Notes: generated by a model from the letters alone, not told the origin. Positions 41,853 through 51,775 are shown, numbered from the stretch's first letter. The stretch: 64,000 nucleotides of DNA from Eubacterium_G segne (GCF_014287775.1 NZ_JACOOZ010000004.1:246275-310274); one strand, 5' to 3'. Made by a program: numbers and translations.

Positions 41853-42323
41853 TTATGAATTAATTGCTTTTTCTAAAGCTTCCTTTTCTTCTTCACCTAG
41901 TGTTGCGTACGCCTCACCTTTTATAATTTCCTTTATGTAACTGTAACTACTGTCACGTCCATGCATGGTGTTTAAAATAAATCCGGTGTTTGTATCATCT
42001 AACAAACAAAGAGCAAAACTTAAATTACCACCCATTTCCTTAAAGGCATCATACTTAACAATTCCCAACTTATGAAATGTTGTTGTTATATTTTGAAGAG
42101 CCTGCTCCATCTTTAATTCATTTTTCTGATGTGATATTTCCAGTTTATCCATTTGCTGAAAATTCTCTTCTATTGCATCTGCAAGATTTTCAGCATTTTT
42201 TCCTTTCATAAACTTCTCATATCTGTTCATAAGTCTCTTTATTTTGTTATTTTGTTTAATATGAAGAATAATAAATATTACAAACATTGCGACTATTATT
42301 CCCATATATATATAATCGTTCAT
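41853..42323 (-). CDS. DUF4446 family protein
   Basis: A 156-residue protein with one N-terminal transmembrane helix, a coiled coil (about 35-85) and a conserved C-terminal block (YDAFKEMGGNLSFALCLLDDTNTGFILN, GRDSSYSYIKEI). This is typical of DUF4446, which is found next to parB in many Clostridia. It lies 50 bases after parB on the same strand. Function unknown; location hints at a link to the chromosome origin or membrane. Confidence 0.85.
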   Translation of the reverse strand: MNDYIYMGIIVAMFVIFIILHIKQNNKIKRLMNRYEKFMKGKNAENLADAIEENFQQMDKLEISHQKNELKMEQALQNITTTFHKLGIVKYDAFKEMGGNLSFALCLLDDTNTGFILNTMHGRDSSYSYIKEIIKGEAYATLGEEEKEALEKAINS

Positions 42324-42372
42324 TTCTAACTCCTTTTCTGATTATAGATTAGTTATAGTTTATAACATTAAT

Positions 42373-43308
42373 TTAGTTTTGTATACCATTAAATAATTCC
42401 AATAATCTCTCTAATTCTTCCTGAGAGTAATATTCTATCTCAATCTTACCTTTTCCGCCTTTTTTGTGATTAATTGAAACCTTTGTACCCATAATTTCCT
42501 TTAATTTATCGGAAAGTTTTGAATATATAGCCTCTTCACTGCTAGGAATTGGAAGTTTTGACTGTTTTGGATTCAAAATTGACTTTACAAGCTTCTCTGT
42601 ATCTCTTACACTTAAGCCTCTTTCCATAATTGTATTTGCAGCATCAACCTGTAAATCCTCTAATTCTAATGCCAGCAATGCCCTTGCATGTCCCATTGAA
42701 ATCTGACCTTCCACCAGCATATTTTGAACCGGTTCAGCTAATCTAAGTAATCTCATGGAATTTGCTATAGCTACTCTTGACTTTGAAACTCTTTTAGCCA
42801 GTTCATCCTGTTTAAGATTATATTCATTAATAAGACTCCTATATGCAAGTGCCTCTTCAATAGGATTTAAATCACTTCTCTGAATATTTTCAATAAGGGC
42901 AATTTCCATTACCTCCTGAGGAGTATACTCCTTTACAATAACGGGAACTTCCTTTATTTTAGCCAGCTTTGCAGCTCTCCATCGTCTTTCTCCTGCAATT
43001 ATTTCATAATAATCATCCTTTTTCTGAACAACTATAGGCTGAATAATTCCAAACTGTCTGATAGAATCTGCCAGTTCATCTAATGCCTCTTTGTCAAAAT
43101 TTTTACGTGGCTGATCTCTATTAGGCTCAATATCTGAAATTTTCATCATAGTTTCAGCCGGAACAGGAACCTTTACTTCCTTTACAACCTCTTTTATTAC
43201 TTCTTTAACAACCGGCTTTTCCTTAACCTTTTCTTTTTTATTACCTGTATCTGTCTGAGGAATTAACGAATCAATTCCTCTTCCTAAACCTTTCTTTTTT
43301 ACTGCCAT
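42373..43308 (-). CDS. parB: Chromosome partitioning protein ParB (Spo0J)
   Basis: CTP-dependent clamp that loads on parS and organises the origin. The 311-residue protein has an N-terminal GLGRGIDSLI, the linker KEVVKEVKVPVP, the CTP-binding GERRWRA and ENIQRSDLNPIEEA motifs, the central helix-turn-helix that reads parS (LAKRVSKSRVAIANSMRLL), and a C-terminal dimer domain. It follows parA by about 100 bases. Three perfect parS sites lie upstream. Confidence 0.97.
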   Translation of the reverse strand: MAVKKKGLGRGIDSLIPQTDTGNKKEKVKEKPVVKEVIKEVVKEVKVPVPAETMMKISDIEPNRDQPRKNFDKEALDELADSIRQFGIIQPIVVQKKDDYYEIIAGERRWRAAKLAKIKEVPVIVKEYTPQEVMEIALIENIQRSDLNPIEEALAYRSLINEYNLKQDELAKRVSKSRVAIANSMRLLRLAEPVQNMLVEGQISMGHARALLALELEDLQVDAANTIMERGLSVRDTEKLVKSILNPKQSKLPIPSSEEAIYSKLSDKLKEIMGTKVSINHKKGGKGKIEIEYYSQEELERLLELFNGIQN

Positions 43309-43411
43309 ACTTTTTCCTTTACATTTTAGTTATAATAATAATAATATATATTTGATAATTTTATTGTGATTTTTATATATTAATATCATTTTAACTTTAT
43401 AATTAATATTT

Positions 43412-44167
43412 TTATTTTATTATTTCCTTAGCAAGATTCTTGTATGCAACAGCTCCTGCTGACTTTCCATCATACATATGTATTGGAAGACCAAAGCTTG
43501 GTGCCTCTGCTAATCTTACATTTCTTGGAATAACTGTATCATATATATTTATATGTACATTACTTTTTACATTTTCAACTACATCTGATGATAAATTTGT
43601 TCTTGAATCATACATTGTAAATACAATTCCGTCAATTTCCAAGTCATTATTAAGTCTGTCCTGAATCAGGTTAATTGTATGAATTAACTGAGACAGTCCC
43701 TCTAACGCATAATATTCACACTGAATAGGGACAATTACCGAATCAGCTGCAGTCATGGCATTAACTGTTAATATATTTAATGAAGGAGGACAATCAATTA
43801 TAATATAATCATACAAGTCCTTTATCTGGTCTAGAACATTCTTCAAAATATATTCTCTGTTTTCAACTCCAATTAAATCAATTTCTGCACCTGACAAATT
43901 TACATTTGACGGAAGTACATTTAAATTATCCACAACGCTTTTTGTTAAACACTCTGATATGGTACATTCATCAAGAAATAATTCATAAACTGTATTTTCT
44001 AAATTTTGTTTAATAATTCCAACCCCACTTGTTGCATTTCCCTGAGGATCAATATCAACCAGTAATACTTTCTTTCCTAAATCTGCTAAACAAGAAGACA
44101 AATTAATAGATGTCGTTGTTTTTCCAACTCCACCTTTTTGGTTGGCAATAGCTATAATTCTACCCAT
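43412..44167 (-). CDS. parA: Chromosome partitioning ATPase ParA (Soj)
   Basis: A 251-residue deviant Walker ATPase: ANQKGGVGKTTTSINL, VLLVDIDPQGNATSG, YDYIIIDCPPSLNILT. It binds DNA as an ATP dimer and works with ParB on origin segregation; Soj also influences DnaA. It lacks the N-terminal HTH of plasmid ParA proteins, so it is the chromosomal type. Confidence 0.97.
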   Translation of the reverse strand: MGRIIAIANQKGGVGKTTTSINLSSCLADLGKKVLLVDIDPQGNATSGVGIIKQNLENTVYELFLDECTISECLTKSVVDNLNVLPSNVNLSGAEIDLIGVENREYILKNVLDQIKDLYDYIIIDCPPSLNILTVNAMTAADSVIVPIQCEYYALEGLSQLIHTINLIQDRLNNDLEIDGIVFTMYDSRTNLSSDVVENVKSNVHINIYDTVIPRNVRLAEAPSFGLPIHMYDGKSAGAVAYKNLAKEIIK

Positions 44168-44340
44168 ATAACCTACCTATCTCTATATAAAGCCAATAAA
44201 TTTGCACAATTTTCTATTGACTTCTATCCTTTCATTAATTTTAGTATTCCTTATGTTTCCTGCTGATATATTTTATCATATGTAAATAGGATTTTCCATA
44301 ACATATCTCCAAATTTGTGCTAAATATTTCTTATTTTTAA

Positions 44341-44356
44341 TGTTTCACGTGAAACA
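44341..44356. promoter_or_regulatory. parS site 1
   Basis: Perfect 16-base palindrome TGTTTCACGTGAAACA, the bacterial ParB-binding consensus, in the gap upstream of parA. Apart from the parS sites and a terminator I see no other feature in 44168-44492. Confidence 0.97.
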
Positions 44357-44410
44357 ATCCTTAAATATGCCTATTTTGCCATATATTAACCCAAATGTTG
44401 TTCTTATTTG

Positions 44411-44426
44411 TGTTTCACGTGAAACA
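44411..44426. promoter_or_regulatory. parS site 2
   Basis: Second perfect TGTTTCACGTGAAACA, 70 bases from site 1 (centre to centre). Confidence 0.97.
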
Positions 44427-44448
44427 TAATAACACAAGGATTATTATC

Positions 44449-44476
44449 AAAAAAGGATATGCCCTAGGGCATATCC
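44449..44476 (-). terminator. Terminator of the coiled-coil gene
   Basis: GGATATGCCCT directly followed by its reverse complement (44455-44476), then six T on the minus strand. Confidence 0.92.
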
Positions 44477-44492
44477 TCAATATTTTATGTAC

Positions 44493-44966
44493 TTACGATA
44501 ATAATTTTAATATTTCATCTAATTCAACTGCTGCTCTTTTGCTATCCACAGAAACAATGTCCTTGCAAAGCTTTAATTTATCCATAACCTCCTTCTTAAT
44601 TGTAGGTCTTCTTCTTTTATACTTTGTTTCACGTGAAACATAATCACTTTTGAATTCATTAATACTATTTTGAATATCAACTAATTCTTTTGATGCTTTT
44701 GCCATCTTAATTTTCAAATTATTATTTTCACATTCTATTAATTCTATCTTCTCTTTAATTTTATTAACTTCATTGTTTTTATGTTCACTATCAATTCTGG
44801 CTTTTGAAGAAAATATTTCTGATGCCTCATCTATAAGAGAATTTAATTCATCTATCTTATTATAAGCTTCCTCTTTTTCAATTTTATTATGTTCCAGCAA
44901 TTCAGAATATTCATTTATTCTATCAAGCATCATTTGTTTTCTACTATTTAAATATTCTTCTAACAT
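44493..44966 (-). CDS. Coiled-coil protein next to parS
   Basis: A 157-residue soluble protein made largely of coiled coil (about 1-105) with a basic segment (KYKRRRPTIKKEV) and a helical C-terminus. It lies between rsmG and parA, where some Firmicutes have noc, but it shows no helix-turn-helix or ParB-like fold. A parS site is embedded in its coding sequence and is read as YVSRETK. Function unknown; a role with the origin region is only suggested by position. Confidence 0.65.
   Translation of the reverse strand: MLEEYLNSRKQMMLDRINEYSELLEHNKIEKEEAYNKIDELNSLIDEASEIFSSKARIDSEHKNNEVNKIKEKIELIECENNNLKIKMAKASKELVDIQNSINEFKSDYVSRETKYKRRRPTIKKEVMDKLKLCKDIVSVDSKRAAVELDEILKLLS
44625..44640. promoter_or_regulatory. 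parS site 3, inside a coding region
   Basis: Perfect TGTTTCACGTGAAACA lying within the 44493-44966 gene. Confidence 0.97.
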
Positions 44967-44997
44967 ATATCCTCCATTTATTAAAGAAATAAATCAA

Positions 44998-45717
44998 TTA
45001 TAATGGCTCCTTAGATGGAGTACCTGCTTTTCTTGGATATTTTTTTGATGTACATTTATCCTTTTTAATAATTACTATATTTCTCTTTACCTCTGTACCA
45101 GGTAAAGCAATTTCACATACCTTACTAATACTTCCACCTAATATTTTAATGGCGTTTTTTGAATTATTTATTTCTTCTTCACTGTCTGATGCCTTATAAC
45201 TGGCAAAAACACCATCTTTCTTAATAAAAGGAATACAATATTCACTTAAAGTAGATAAATTAGCCACTGCCCTTGAAACACATAAATCATATTTTTCTCT
45301 GTATAAATCATTATTTCCTAAATCTTCAGCACGTCCATGTACAGTTTCAATTCCATCAAGTTCCAGTTCACTTATAACATCATCTAAAAATTTCAATCTT
45401 TTGTTAAGAGAATCAATTAATGTAACTTTTAAATGAGGAAATAATATTTTAATAGGGATTCCCGGAAAACCTGCACCTGTTCCCACATCCACTAATGTAT
45501 AAAAATCAGACATATCTAAAACATTTGAAATTAAAACACTGTCTAAAAAATGTTTTGTCATTACTTCATTTAAATCTGTAATTGTAGTAAGATTCATTAC
45601 CTTATTTTTTTCTATTAACAAGTCATAATATTTCATAAATTGTTCAATCTGTTTATCAGTAAATTGAATATTTAATTGAATTAATCCCTGTTCTAGCAAT
45701 TTACGCCCCTGAATCAT
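44998..45717 (-). CDS. rsmG: 16S rRNA (guanine527-N7)-methyltransferase
   Basis: A 239-residue methyltransferase of the GidB family. SAM-binding LVDVGTGAGFPGIPIKILFP, then TLIDSLNKRLKFLDDV and the catalytic-site region CVSRAVANL. Loss of this enzyme gives low-level streptomycin resistance in other bacteria. Part of the mnmE-mnmG-rsmG cluster. Confidence 0.95.
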   Translation of the reverse strand: MIQGRKLLEQGLIQLNIQFTDKQIEQFMKYYDLLIEKNKVMNLTTITDLNEVMTKHFLDSVLISNVLDMSDFYTLVDVGTGAGFPGIPIKILFPHLKVTLIDSLNKRLKFLDDVISELELDGIETVHGRAEDLGNNDLYREKYDLCVSRAVANLSTLSEYCIPFIKKDGVFASYKASDSEEEINNSKNAIKILGGSISKVCEIALPGTEVKRNIVIIKKDKCTSKKYPRKAGTPSKEPL

Positions 45718-45799
45718 CTATTCCTCCATTAATTTTCATTAAATCATATTAGTTTACATAATTTTATTTATATTAACCAGTTACGGTTTACATAATATT

Positions 45800-47683
45800 C
45801 TAGTGTTTTCTGTTCATTTGTTCCATATAAATCAGCAAAACCGAAATATCTGCCGGTGAAACTCCGGAAATTCTTGATGCCTGTCCTATATTAACAGGTC
45901 TATAAAACTCCAGCTTTTGTACGGCTTCTATGCGCAGACTTTTTACCTTTTTATAATCAAAATCTTCAGGTATCTTTTTATTTTCCAATTTTTTAAAATT
46001 CTTTACCTGCTTCTTTTGTCTCTCAATATAACCATTATATTTAATATTTATGTTAACCTGTTCTATTACATCATAAGGCAATTCTTTTCTATCTTTATCC
46101 AACTCTTTTATTAAATCATAATTTAACTCAGGTCTTCTTATTAATTCCCCTAAAGTTGTAGCTGTCTTAAGAGGTGTAGTTCCAAGTTTCTCTAATATCT
46201 CCTGATTTTCTCTTGCTGCACCTACCTTATAATTTTCCAAACGTTTAACTTCTTCTTCAATTAACCTTTCTTTCTCACAAACATACTTATATCTTTCCTC
46301 AGAAACCAATCCGACTTCATAACCAATCTTTGTAAGTCTCAAATCAGCATTGTCCTGTCTTAACAATAACCTGTATTCTGCTCTAGAAGTCATCATTCTA
46401 TAAGGTTCATGGCTCTCTTTAGTTACCAAATCATCAATTAAAACTCCAATATACGCCTGAGATCTGTCCAAAATAATTGATTCCTTGTTCTGAACAAAAC
46501 GTGCAGCATTAATTCCCGCAATAATTCCCTGAGCAGCTGCCTCCTCATATCCCGAACTTCCGTTAAACTGTCCTGCACTAAACAATCCCTTAATATTTTT
46601 AAACTCCAAATTAGGTAACAACTGTCCATATTCTATACAATCGTACTCTATTGCATAGGCATTTCTAACTATTTTTGCATTTTCAAGTCCGGGAACTGTA
46701 TGATACATTGCATATTGAACATCCTCAGGCAGTGATGATGACATTCCACCTAAGTACATTTCATTTGTATACAATCCCTCTGGCTCTATAAATACCTGAT
46801 GTCTGTTTTTATCTGCAAATTTAACTACCTTATCCTCAATTGATGGACAATATCTTGGGCCGGTACCCTCTATCATTCCTGAAAATAACGGTGAACGGTT
46901 AATATTTTCTTTTATAATTTTATGAGTTTCCTCATTAGTGTAAGTAAGCCAACACGAAACCTGTTCCTTTTGTACACTTTCAGGGTCTGTTGAAAATGAA
47001 AACGGCACTACCCTTTCATCCCCAAACTGCTCTTCCATTTTTGAAAAATCAACAGTTCTTTTATCCACTCTTGCAGGGGTTCCCGTTTTAAATCTTCTCA
47101 TTTTAATTTCATTCTTAATCAAAGAATCTGTTAAATGATTAGCTGCCATAAGTCCGTTAGGGCCGGTGTACTGGAACACATCCCCATAAATACACTTAGC
47201 TTTCAAATAAACTCCTGTAGCCAAAACTACTGATCTAGCGTAATAAGTTGCACCGGATACAGTCTTTACGCCCTTTATTACACCATCTTCCACTACAATT
47301 TCCGCAACTTCACCTTGTCGCACTGTTAAATTGTCAGTATTTTCAAGAGTTTTGCGCATTTCTCTTGTATAATCCTGCTTATCAGCCTGGGCTCTAAGGG
47401 AATGAACTGCTGGTCCCTTTGATTTATTAAGCATCTTTGACTGTATAAAAGTCTTGTCAATATTTTTACCCATTTCACCACCTAAAGCATCTAGTTCTCT
47501 TACCAGATGTCCTTTAGATGTTCCTCCAATGTTAGGATTGCATGGCATTAAAGCAATACTGTCAACACTTACAGTAAAAACAATAGTATTAAGTCCAAGT
47601 CTTGCTGAAGCTAAGGCCGCTTCACATCCTGCATGACCTGCACCAATTATTACAACATCATAATTTTCAACTACATTCGGCAT
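45800..47683 (-). CDS. mnmG: tRNA uridine-34 modification enzyme MnmG
   Basis: FAD-dependent partner of MnmE in making 5-carboxymethylaminomethyl uridine at tRNA wobble positions. From ATG 47683 (TTGGAGA upstream) it has 627 residues, the normal length. FAD-binding VVIIGAGHAGCEAALASARLG, the CNPNIGG motif with its conserved Cys, the GSSGYEEAAAQG segment and the helical C-terminus with RISGVSPADI are all present. Confidence 0.97.
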   Translation of the reverse strand: MPNVVENYDVVIIGAGHAGCEAALASARLGLNTIVFTVSVDSIALMPCNPNIGGTSKGHLVRELDALGGEMGKNIDKTFIQSKMLNKSKGPAVHSLRAQADKQDYTREMRKTLENTDNLTVRQGEVAEIVVEDGVIKGVKTVSGATYYARSVVLATGVYLKAKCIYGDVFQYTGPNGLMAANHLTDSLIKNEIKMRRFKTGTPARVDKRTVDFSKMEEQFGDERVVPFSFSTDPESVQKEQVSCWLTYTNEETHKIIKENINRSPLFSGMIEGTGPRYCPSIEDKVVKFADKNRHQVFIEPEGLYTNEMYLGGMSSSLPEDVQYAMYHTVPGLENAKIVRNAYAIEYDCIEYGQLLPNLEFKNIKGLFSAGQFNGSSGYEEAAAQGIIAGINAARFVQNKESIILDRSQAYIGVLIDDLVTKESHEPYRMMTSRAEYRLLLRQDNADLRLTKIGYEVGLVSEERYKYVCEKERLIEEEVKRLENYKVGAARENQEILEKLGTTPLKTATTLGELIRRPELNYDLIKELDKDRKELPYDVIEQVNINIKYNGYIERQKKQVKNFKKLENKKIPEDFDYKKVKSLRIEAVQKLEFYRPVNIGQASRISGVSPADISVLLIYMEQMNRKH

Positions 47684-47700
47684 TTTTTTATCTCCAATAA

Positions 47701-49077
47701 TTATTTTCCCATACAAAATTTAGAAAAAATTTCATTTACAAGGTCATCTTCCACACTTTCCCCTATTATTAGTCCCAAGCTTTCGTAAGCATCCATTAAA
47801 TCAATTGAATAAAAATCCTCCGGCATACCTGCGTCAACTGATTCCTTTACACGACACAAACTATCATATGCATTATCCAGTGCTTCTTTATGTCTTGCAT
47901 TAGTTATATAAATTTGGTCATTGTATGTTACTTTCCCTGAGTAAAACATCTTTTCAATTTTATCTTCAAGTACATCAATTCCATGACCTTCCTTTGCTGA
48001 AAAAAGTATTACATCCCTTTTTGAACTTTCTTTTAAGGCATCTATGTCAATAACCGTGTTAATATCTGACTTATTTATTAATATAATAGCCGGTTTATCT
48101 TCAATAATGTTAATAATATCCCTGTCATTATCATCTAACTCTTTAGAACCGTCTGCCACAAAAATAATAAGGTCTGCATCCTTAGCCATATCCTTTGCTT
48201 TGTTAACACCTATTTGTTCCACCTTATCATCAGTATTTCTAATTCCTGCAGTATCTATTATCTTAAGACTTATTCCTCCAAGGTTAATATTTTCCTCTAA
48301 AGTATCACGGGTAGTTCCCTCAATATCCGTTACAATAGCCCTTTCCTCACCAAGCATTAAATTAAGAAGTGATGATTTTCCTGCATTGGGCTTCCCAAGA
48401 ATAACAGTTTTAACTCCTTCCTTCATTATTTTTCCATTATCAAAGGACTTAATCATCTTCTTTATTCTTAAAATATTATCATTTAACATTTCATTTATTT
48501 CATCCTCATATCCATCTAAACTGATATGCTCCGGATCATCTAATGCTGACTCAATAAAAGCAATGTGATATATTATGCTGCTTCTTAATTCCTTTATTTC
48601 CTCAGATATATTTCCCCTTAACTGATTAATTGAACTGTCAAGGGCAAAATTATTCTTTGAATTTATTAAATCCATAACTGCTTCTGCCTGAGACAAATCC
48701 AACTTTCCATTTAAAAAAGCTCTCTTTGTGAATTCTCCCGGTTCTGCAGCTTTAGCACCGTTCTTTAATACCAGTTCTAATACCTTTTTAAGTATAAGCA
48801 TTCCGCCGTGGCAATCAATTTCCACCGTATCTTCCCCGGTATAAGAATGTGGATTTTTTAAAACAATAACTAAAACCTGATCTATAATTTTATCTCCATC
48901 AACAATATGTCCATAATGAACCGTATGGGAATCTACATCCTTTAACCTAATATTTTTATGGGATTTAAAAACTCTGTCTGCAACTTCTATTGCCTCATCA
49001 CCGCTAATTCTTATTATACCTATTCCTGAATTTCCAGCAGATGAAGATATCGCTGCAATAGTCTCTGTTATCTTCAT
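47701..49077 (-). CDS. mnmE: tRNA modification GTPase MnmE
   Basis: A 458-residue GTPase. The N-terminal folate-binding domain is followed by a helical domain into which the G domain is inserted: G1 GKPNAGKSS, G2 GTTRDT, G3 DTAG, G4 NKSD. The C-terminus is CMGK, where the family has CIGK with the catalytic Cys. First gene of the mnmE-mnmG-rsmG cluster; 17 bases separate it from mnmG. Confidence 0.97.
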   Translation of the reverse strand: MKITETIAAISSSAGNSGIGIIRISGDEAIEVADRVFKSHKNIRLKDVDSHTVHYGHIVDGDKIIDQVLVIVLKNPHSYTGEDTVEIDCHGGMLILKKVLELVLKNGAKAAEPGEFTKRAFLNGKLDLSQAEAVMDLINSKNNFALDSSINQLRGNISEEIKELRSSIIYHIAFIESALDDPEHISLDGYEDEINEMLNDNILRIKKMIKSFDNGKIMKEGVKTVILGKPNAGKSSLLNLMLGEERAIVTDIEGTTRDTLEENINLGGISLKIIDTAGIRNTDDKVEQIGVNKAKDMAKDADLIIFVADGSKELDDNDRDIINIIEDKPAIILINKSDINTVIDIDALKESSKRDVILFSAKEGHGIDVLEDKIEKMFYSGKVTYNDQIYITNARHKEALDNAYDSLCRVKESVDAGMPEDFYSIDLMDAYESLGLIIGESVEDDLVNEIFSKFCMGK

Positions 49078-49143
49078 AATACACCTTTTCTAAATTAAAC
49101 TTTACTAAATTTAAAGTATATCACATATATACAATTTAGTAAA

Positions 49144-49178
49144 AGAAAAATGCCCTCCACTTTATGTGAAGAGCATTT
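49144..49178 (-). terminator. Terminator of the rpmH-jag cluster
   Basis: AAATGC-CTcCAC and GTGaAG-GCATTT pair (with two mismatches), followed by TTTTTCTTTT on the minus strand. Confidence 0.8.
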
Positions 49179-49192
49179 AAAATTCCATATTA

Positions 49193-49822
49193 TTATTTTT
49201 TCAAAACAACAACTACGTGTCTGTAAGGTTCTTCTCCCTCACTTCTTGTTGTACAATATCTGTCATTCTGAAGAGCTGAATGAATGATTCTTCTTTCATA
49301 TGGATTCATTGGCTCTAAAGCAACCGGTTTTCTTATTCTCTTAACCTTAATTGCAATGTTCTTTGCAAGATTTTCAAGGGTTGCTTTTCTTCTTTCTCTA
49401 TAATTTTCTGTGTCAAGCTTAACTCTTATAAACTTGTCACTTTCTTTATTTACAACTAAACTTACAAGATACTGTAATGAATCAAGAGTCTGTCCTCTTT
49501 TTCCAATAAGGATTCCAACATCATCACCAATAACATTAATGTTTGCAATGTTTTCTTTTTCTTCTTCCCTTATGTCAATGTCAACCTTAACTGTAAGTTC
49601 CATTGCCTCGAATACTTTGCCAAGAAATTCTCTGATAATACCTTCTGTAGAAGCATTCTTTCTTGCCTTTATTACAGCAGGTTTACTACCAATTCCTAAA
49701 AATCCGTTACTTCCCTTTTCTATAACTTCATATTCTAACTTTTCTGTTGGTACACCAAGGTCTACACATGCTTTTGTGACTGCCTCGTCAACATTTTTTC
49801 CATTATATTCTTTAAATTCCAT
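49193..49822 (-). CDS. jag: Jag/KhpB RNA-binding protein
   Basis: A 209-residue protein with the Jag_N domain (about 1-50, GFLGIGSKPAVIKARK), a KH domain with the GxxG-type loop in GILIGKRGQTLDSLQYLV, and an R3H domain (YERRIIHSALQNDRYCTTRSEGEEPYRHVVV). KhpB forms an RNA-binding pair with KhpA and affects cell division and envelope genes. It follows yidC by 11 bases. Confidence 0.95.
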   Translation of the reverse strand: MEFKEYNGKNVDEAVTKACVDLGVPTEKLEYEVIEKGSNGFLGIGSKPAVIKARKNASTEGIIREFLGKVFEAMELTVKVDIDIREEEKENIANINVIGDDVGILIGKRGQTLDSLQYLVSLVVNKESDKFIRVKLDTENYRERRKATLENLAKNIAIKVKRIRKPVALEPMNPYERRIIHSALQNDRYCTTRSEGEEPYRHVVVVLKK

Positions 49823-49833
49823 TATTTTTACCT

Positions 49834-51081
49834 CTATTTTTCATTACGTTTATTATACTCATTAACCATATTCACTTTAGATGCCATAGAATTTGGCTTA
49901 TTTGCTGCAGCTTCCTTTGCTTTTCTGATTTTTTCTTCTTTCTCAGAAGCACTTATCTTAGAATTACCGGAAATATTCTTTGTATTTGTTTTTGAAGCTT
50001 CAAGAACCTTATCTCTGTAAATTCCTTCTTTCTGCTTACGCTTTTCAGCCTTTGCAGCTGCCTTTTCCTTATTTGCCTCAATAATATCATTAACATCTAT
50101 TTTTTTCATGTGGATATTAATAAATATCTGTTGTAACATCATAATAAGTGAACCTGCCATCCAGTAAAGACCAATACCTGTTGATAAAATCCAGCACATA
50201 TATATTGACATAAGTGGCATCATAATGTTCATTATCTTCATTGAACTTGCCATTGGATTATCTGCTGAATCCATAGCAGCTCCATTAAGCTTCTGTGAAA
50301 GCTGAACACTTAAAAACTGGAATAAACCTGATAAAATAGGAATAATAAGTGCAACAATAATTGAAATCATTCCTGCATTAAACATTCCACTAGGTGACAT
50401 ACTTAAATTTAATCCAAAGAAATTATTAATTCCTTCTATCTTATCTGCTACACCTTTGTCGGCAACCTCTAAGATTTTACTTAATGTAACACCATCTGAA
50501 AGTTTAACTCCACTACCTGAACTTGTGTAGCCTGACATTGCATCAATACAACCGTTTATCTTATCCTGAGATAAACCGGATGCTAAACCATCAATTCCGA
50601 AAAACTGCTTCATCTGTGTAGCATTTAATCCGTTAAGAACCTGTAAATATAAATCCTTAACCGGCTTAACATATGCCGGAACGTTCATAATAACTCTGTA
50701 AAGTGCAAAAAGAATAGGCATCTGTATTAATAACTGTAAACAGCTTCCTGTAGGAGATGTTCCATACTTATCATATACTGCTTTAATTTCTTCCTGCTGT
50801 GCCAACTGGGATTGCTGGTCTTTCTTTCCCTGATACTTCTTCTGGATTTTCTGAATTTCAGGTGTCATTACTGAATTAAGCTTTGAAAACTTCTGCTGCT
50901 TAATCTGCATTGGAAGCATAAGCATTCTTACAACAATAGTAAATAATATAATACAAAAACCAATATTATAAATTCCCATTGTTGAAAACAAATCATAAAT
51001 AATTTCAAGTATTTTACCTAAAATCCATGCAAAAGGTTTTAAAATACCACCTGTCTGTGTAGCTAATATTAAATTATCCAA
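49834..51081 (-). CDS. yidC: Membrane protein insertase YidC
   Basis: A 415-residue Oxa1-family insertase with five core helices. The hydrophilic-groove arginine is in FTIVVRMLMLPMQIKQQKF. The coiled cytosolic loop (TPEIQKIQKKYQGKKDQQ) and the long basic C-terminal tail (about 345-415) that can contact ribosomes are visible. There is no lipobox, unlike Bacillus SpoIIIJ. Between helices 2 and 3 it has an enlarged extracytoplasmic loop. Confidence 0.96.
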   Translation of the reverse strand: MDNLILATQTGGILKPFAWILGKILEIIYDLFSTMGIYNIGFCIILFTIVVRMLMLPMQIKQQKFSKLNSVMTPEIQKIQKKYQGKKDQQSQLAQQEEIKAVYDKYGTSPTGSCLQLLIQMPILFALYRVIMNVPAYVKPVKDLYLQVLNGLNATQMKQFFGIDGLASGLSQDKINGCIDAMSGYTSSGSGVKLSDGVTLSKILEVADKGVADKIEGINNFFGLNLSMSPSGMFNAGMISIIVALIIPILSGLFQFLSVQLSQKLNGAAMDSADNPMASSMKIMNIMMPLMSIYMCWILSTGIGLYWMAGSLIMMLQQIFINIHMKKIDVNDIIEANKEKAAAKAEKRKQKEGIYRDKVLEASKTNTKNISGNSKISASEKEEKIRKAKEAAANKPNSMASKVNMVNEYNKRNEK

Positions 51082-51097
51082 TTAATCCTCCTACCTT

Positions 51098-51340
51098 TTA
51101 AGGAACTGGATCGTACCCACCCTTATGTAAAGGATTACATCTGAGTATCCTTTTAATGGCGAGATATGACCCCTTTAATGGTCCATATTTTTGTAAAGCC
51201 TCTACTGCATACTGGGAGCATGTGGGAATATACCTGCAATGGCATGTTCTCTTCATGGGAGATAAATATTTTCTGTAAAACTTTATCATTCCTATTAATG
51301 TATAATTGATTGCCTTAGATATTAATTTAAAAATCTTCAT
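51098..51340 (-). CDS. yidD: Membrane protein insertion efficiency factor YidD
   Basis: An 80-residue protein from ATG 51340 (AGAGGATT upstream). Typical YidD pattern: YRKYLSPMKRTCHCRYIPTC, SQYAVEALQKYG, GPLKGSYLAIKRILRCNPLHKGGYDPVP. It has an amphipathic N-terminal helix on the membrane and sits between rnpA and yidC as usual. Confidence 0.95.
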   Translation of the reverse strand: MKIFKLISKAINYTLIGMIKFYRKYLSPMKRTCHCRYIPTCSQYAVEALQKYGPLKGSYLAIKRILRCNPLHKGGYDPVP

Positions 51341-51421
51341 ATTAAATCCTCTAATCAATTAAATTATGCAGTCAAAAGCCTATTTTCAAATTAGTTACAA
51401 ATTTAATTTCAAATAATCAAT

Positions 51422-51775
51422 TTAAATGTTATTTAAAATCTTCTGAATTTTTCCTAAGTGCATTAGTGCACTTTCGATTTCTTTATAAGATTTGTCCCTG
51501 GCAGTATTTCTCACTACCACGACTATGTCCAAACCACTATTGAACATACTGCTATTTAATCTGTAGCTTTCTCTGATTAAGCGGGTCAGGTGATGTCTCA
51601 CTACACTATTTCCTACTTTTTTACTTACTGAAATACCTAATCTGTTAATGCTTAAATCATTAGATAAAACATACATAACTAAATACTTATTTGCCATTGA
51701 CTTTCCGTTTGCGTAAACATTTTGAAAATCACTATTTTTTTTTAATGAATCATAATTCTTTTTTAAACTATTCAT
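51422..51775 (-). CDS. rnpA: Ribonuclease P protein component
   Basis: A 117-residue basic protein that assists the RNase P RNA in trimming tRNA 5' ends. The RNR-type motif is KKVGNSVVRHHLTRLIRESYRLN, where the usual NRxxR is HHLTR. Length and place after rpmH are standard. Confidence 0.94.
   Translation of the reverse strand: MNSLKKNYDSLKKNSDFQNVYANGKSMANKYLVMYVLSNDLSINRLGISVSKKVGNSVVRHHLTRLIRESYRLNSSMFNSGLDIVVVVRNTARDKSYKEIESALMHLGKIQKILNNI

Noticed and set aside
44493..44966. Noc (nucleoid occlusion) protein
   Set aside because: It occupies a similar place, but it is a plain coiled coil without the ParB-like HTH domain of Noc.
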